A DNA stretch of 6,243 bases from Candidatus Krumholzibacteriia bacterium (GTDB taxonomy: Bacteria > Krumholzibacteriota > Krumholzibacteriia > LZORAL124-64-63). The translations under genes and the position numbers were made by a program. The notes below the pieces were generated by a model. The model saw nothing but the letters and a program-made list of their open reading frames with translations. It was not told the origin of the DNA and ran no database searches. Of the stretch, positions 5,943 through 6,243 are shown in pieces (positions within the stretch are counted from its first letter, which is position 1; each line of letters starts with the position of its first letter). The stretch spans positions 1-6,243 of the forward strand of contig JALUJS010000709.1 in assembly GCA_027056825.1 (NCBI GenBank), given 5' to 3'.

Positions 5943-6243
5943 CTACTTCTCGGGCTTGTGCAGCAGCACGCGGACCATGCGGTTCTTGGCCCGGCCCTCG
6001 GGGGTGTCGTTGTCGGCCACCGGCCGGAACGGCCCGTAGCTGACGGCGGCGAAACGCTCGGCCGGAAGATCCAGCTGGTTGGTCATGTAGCGCACCACCG
6101 AGGCGGCCCGGGCGGCACCCAGCTCCCAGTTGGTGGGCCAGTACTCCTGGTACTCCTCGCTGATCTTCTTGTTGTCGGTGTAGCCCTCGACGAACACGTC
6201 CCAGTCCGGATGCTGGCGCACCGTCGCGGCGATGGCCTCCAGG
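5943..6243 (-). CDS. OmpA/MotB C-terminal peptidoglycan-binding domain protein (3' part; cut by right edge)
   Basis: Only the last 99 or so residues are in the window. They form an OmpA-family C-terminal domain that binds the diaminopimelate peptide of peptidoglycan and anchors the protein to the wall. Seen in order are LEAIAATV helix residues at the edge, DVFVEGYTDN with the conserved Asp, WPTNWELGAARAASVVRYM with the conserved Arg, LPAERFAAVSYGPFRPVADN, then TPEGRAKNRMVRVLL and a short KPEK tail. The WPTNWEL pattern and the TPEGRAKNR ending resemble MotB-type stators at least as much as Pal/OmpA proteins, but the N-terminal half that would decide (membrane helix or barrel) is missing. The first Val near 6221 is internal; the open frame runs past the edge with no start. 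The usual GHTD reads GYTD here. The stop is TAG, followed by a clear terminator. Confidence 0.9.
   Translation of the reverse strand, partial: LEAIAATVRQHPDWDVFVEGYTDNKKISEEYQEYWPTNWELGAARAASVVRYMTNQLDLPAERFAAVSYGPFRPVADNDTPEGRAKNRMVRVLLHKPEK

Overview
This is a GC-rich window (about 70% G+C by eye) whose genes are dense and GC-biased at third codon positions. It carries ordinary housekeeping genes of a high-GC bacterium. A signal-peptide-bearing cyclophilin and an OmpA/MotB-type peptidoglycan-binding domain fit a Gram-negative cell, but the sequence does not fix the phylum. No mobile element, CRISPR array, tRNA, rRNA or prophage gene is visible, and there is no sign of recent transfer.

Layout. 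From right to left on the minus strand are: the C-terminal end of an OmpA/MotB-like protein (5943 to the right edge) with its own intrinsic terminator; an exported cyclophilin-type peptidyl-prolyl isomerase (3807-4556); a full-length UvrA (947-3805) starting one base after the isomerase stop codon; and, after a 147-bp gap, the first 266 codons of the glycine-cleavage T protein GcvT, cut by the left edge. The only plus-strand gene (4696-5853) is a class V PLP-dependent enzyme of the cysteine desulfurase family. It is divergent from the isomerase and convergent with the OmpA/MotB-like gene.

How the parts relate. The isomerase and uvrA look translationally coupled and share one promoter. gcvT may be a third, more loosely attached member of that unit, since no clear promoter or terminator is seen before it. 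The products serve unrelated processes (periplasmic protein folding, nucleotide excision repair, one-carbon metabolism, sulfur mobilisation, cell-wall anchoring), so this is not one pathway.

The most interesting element is the 139-bp divergent spacer at 4557-4695. Each strand has a TTGCCA -35 box facing the same central ATAGTAT, so two sigma70-type promoters would share one -10 region on opposite strands. No convincing undescribed multi-gene system is seen.
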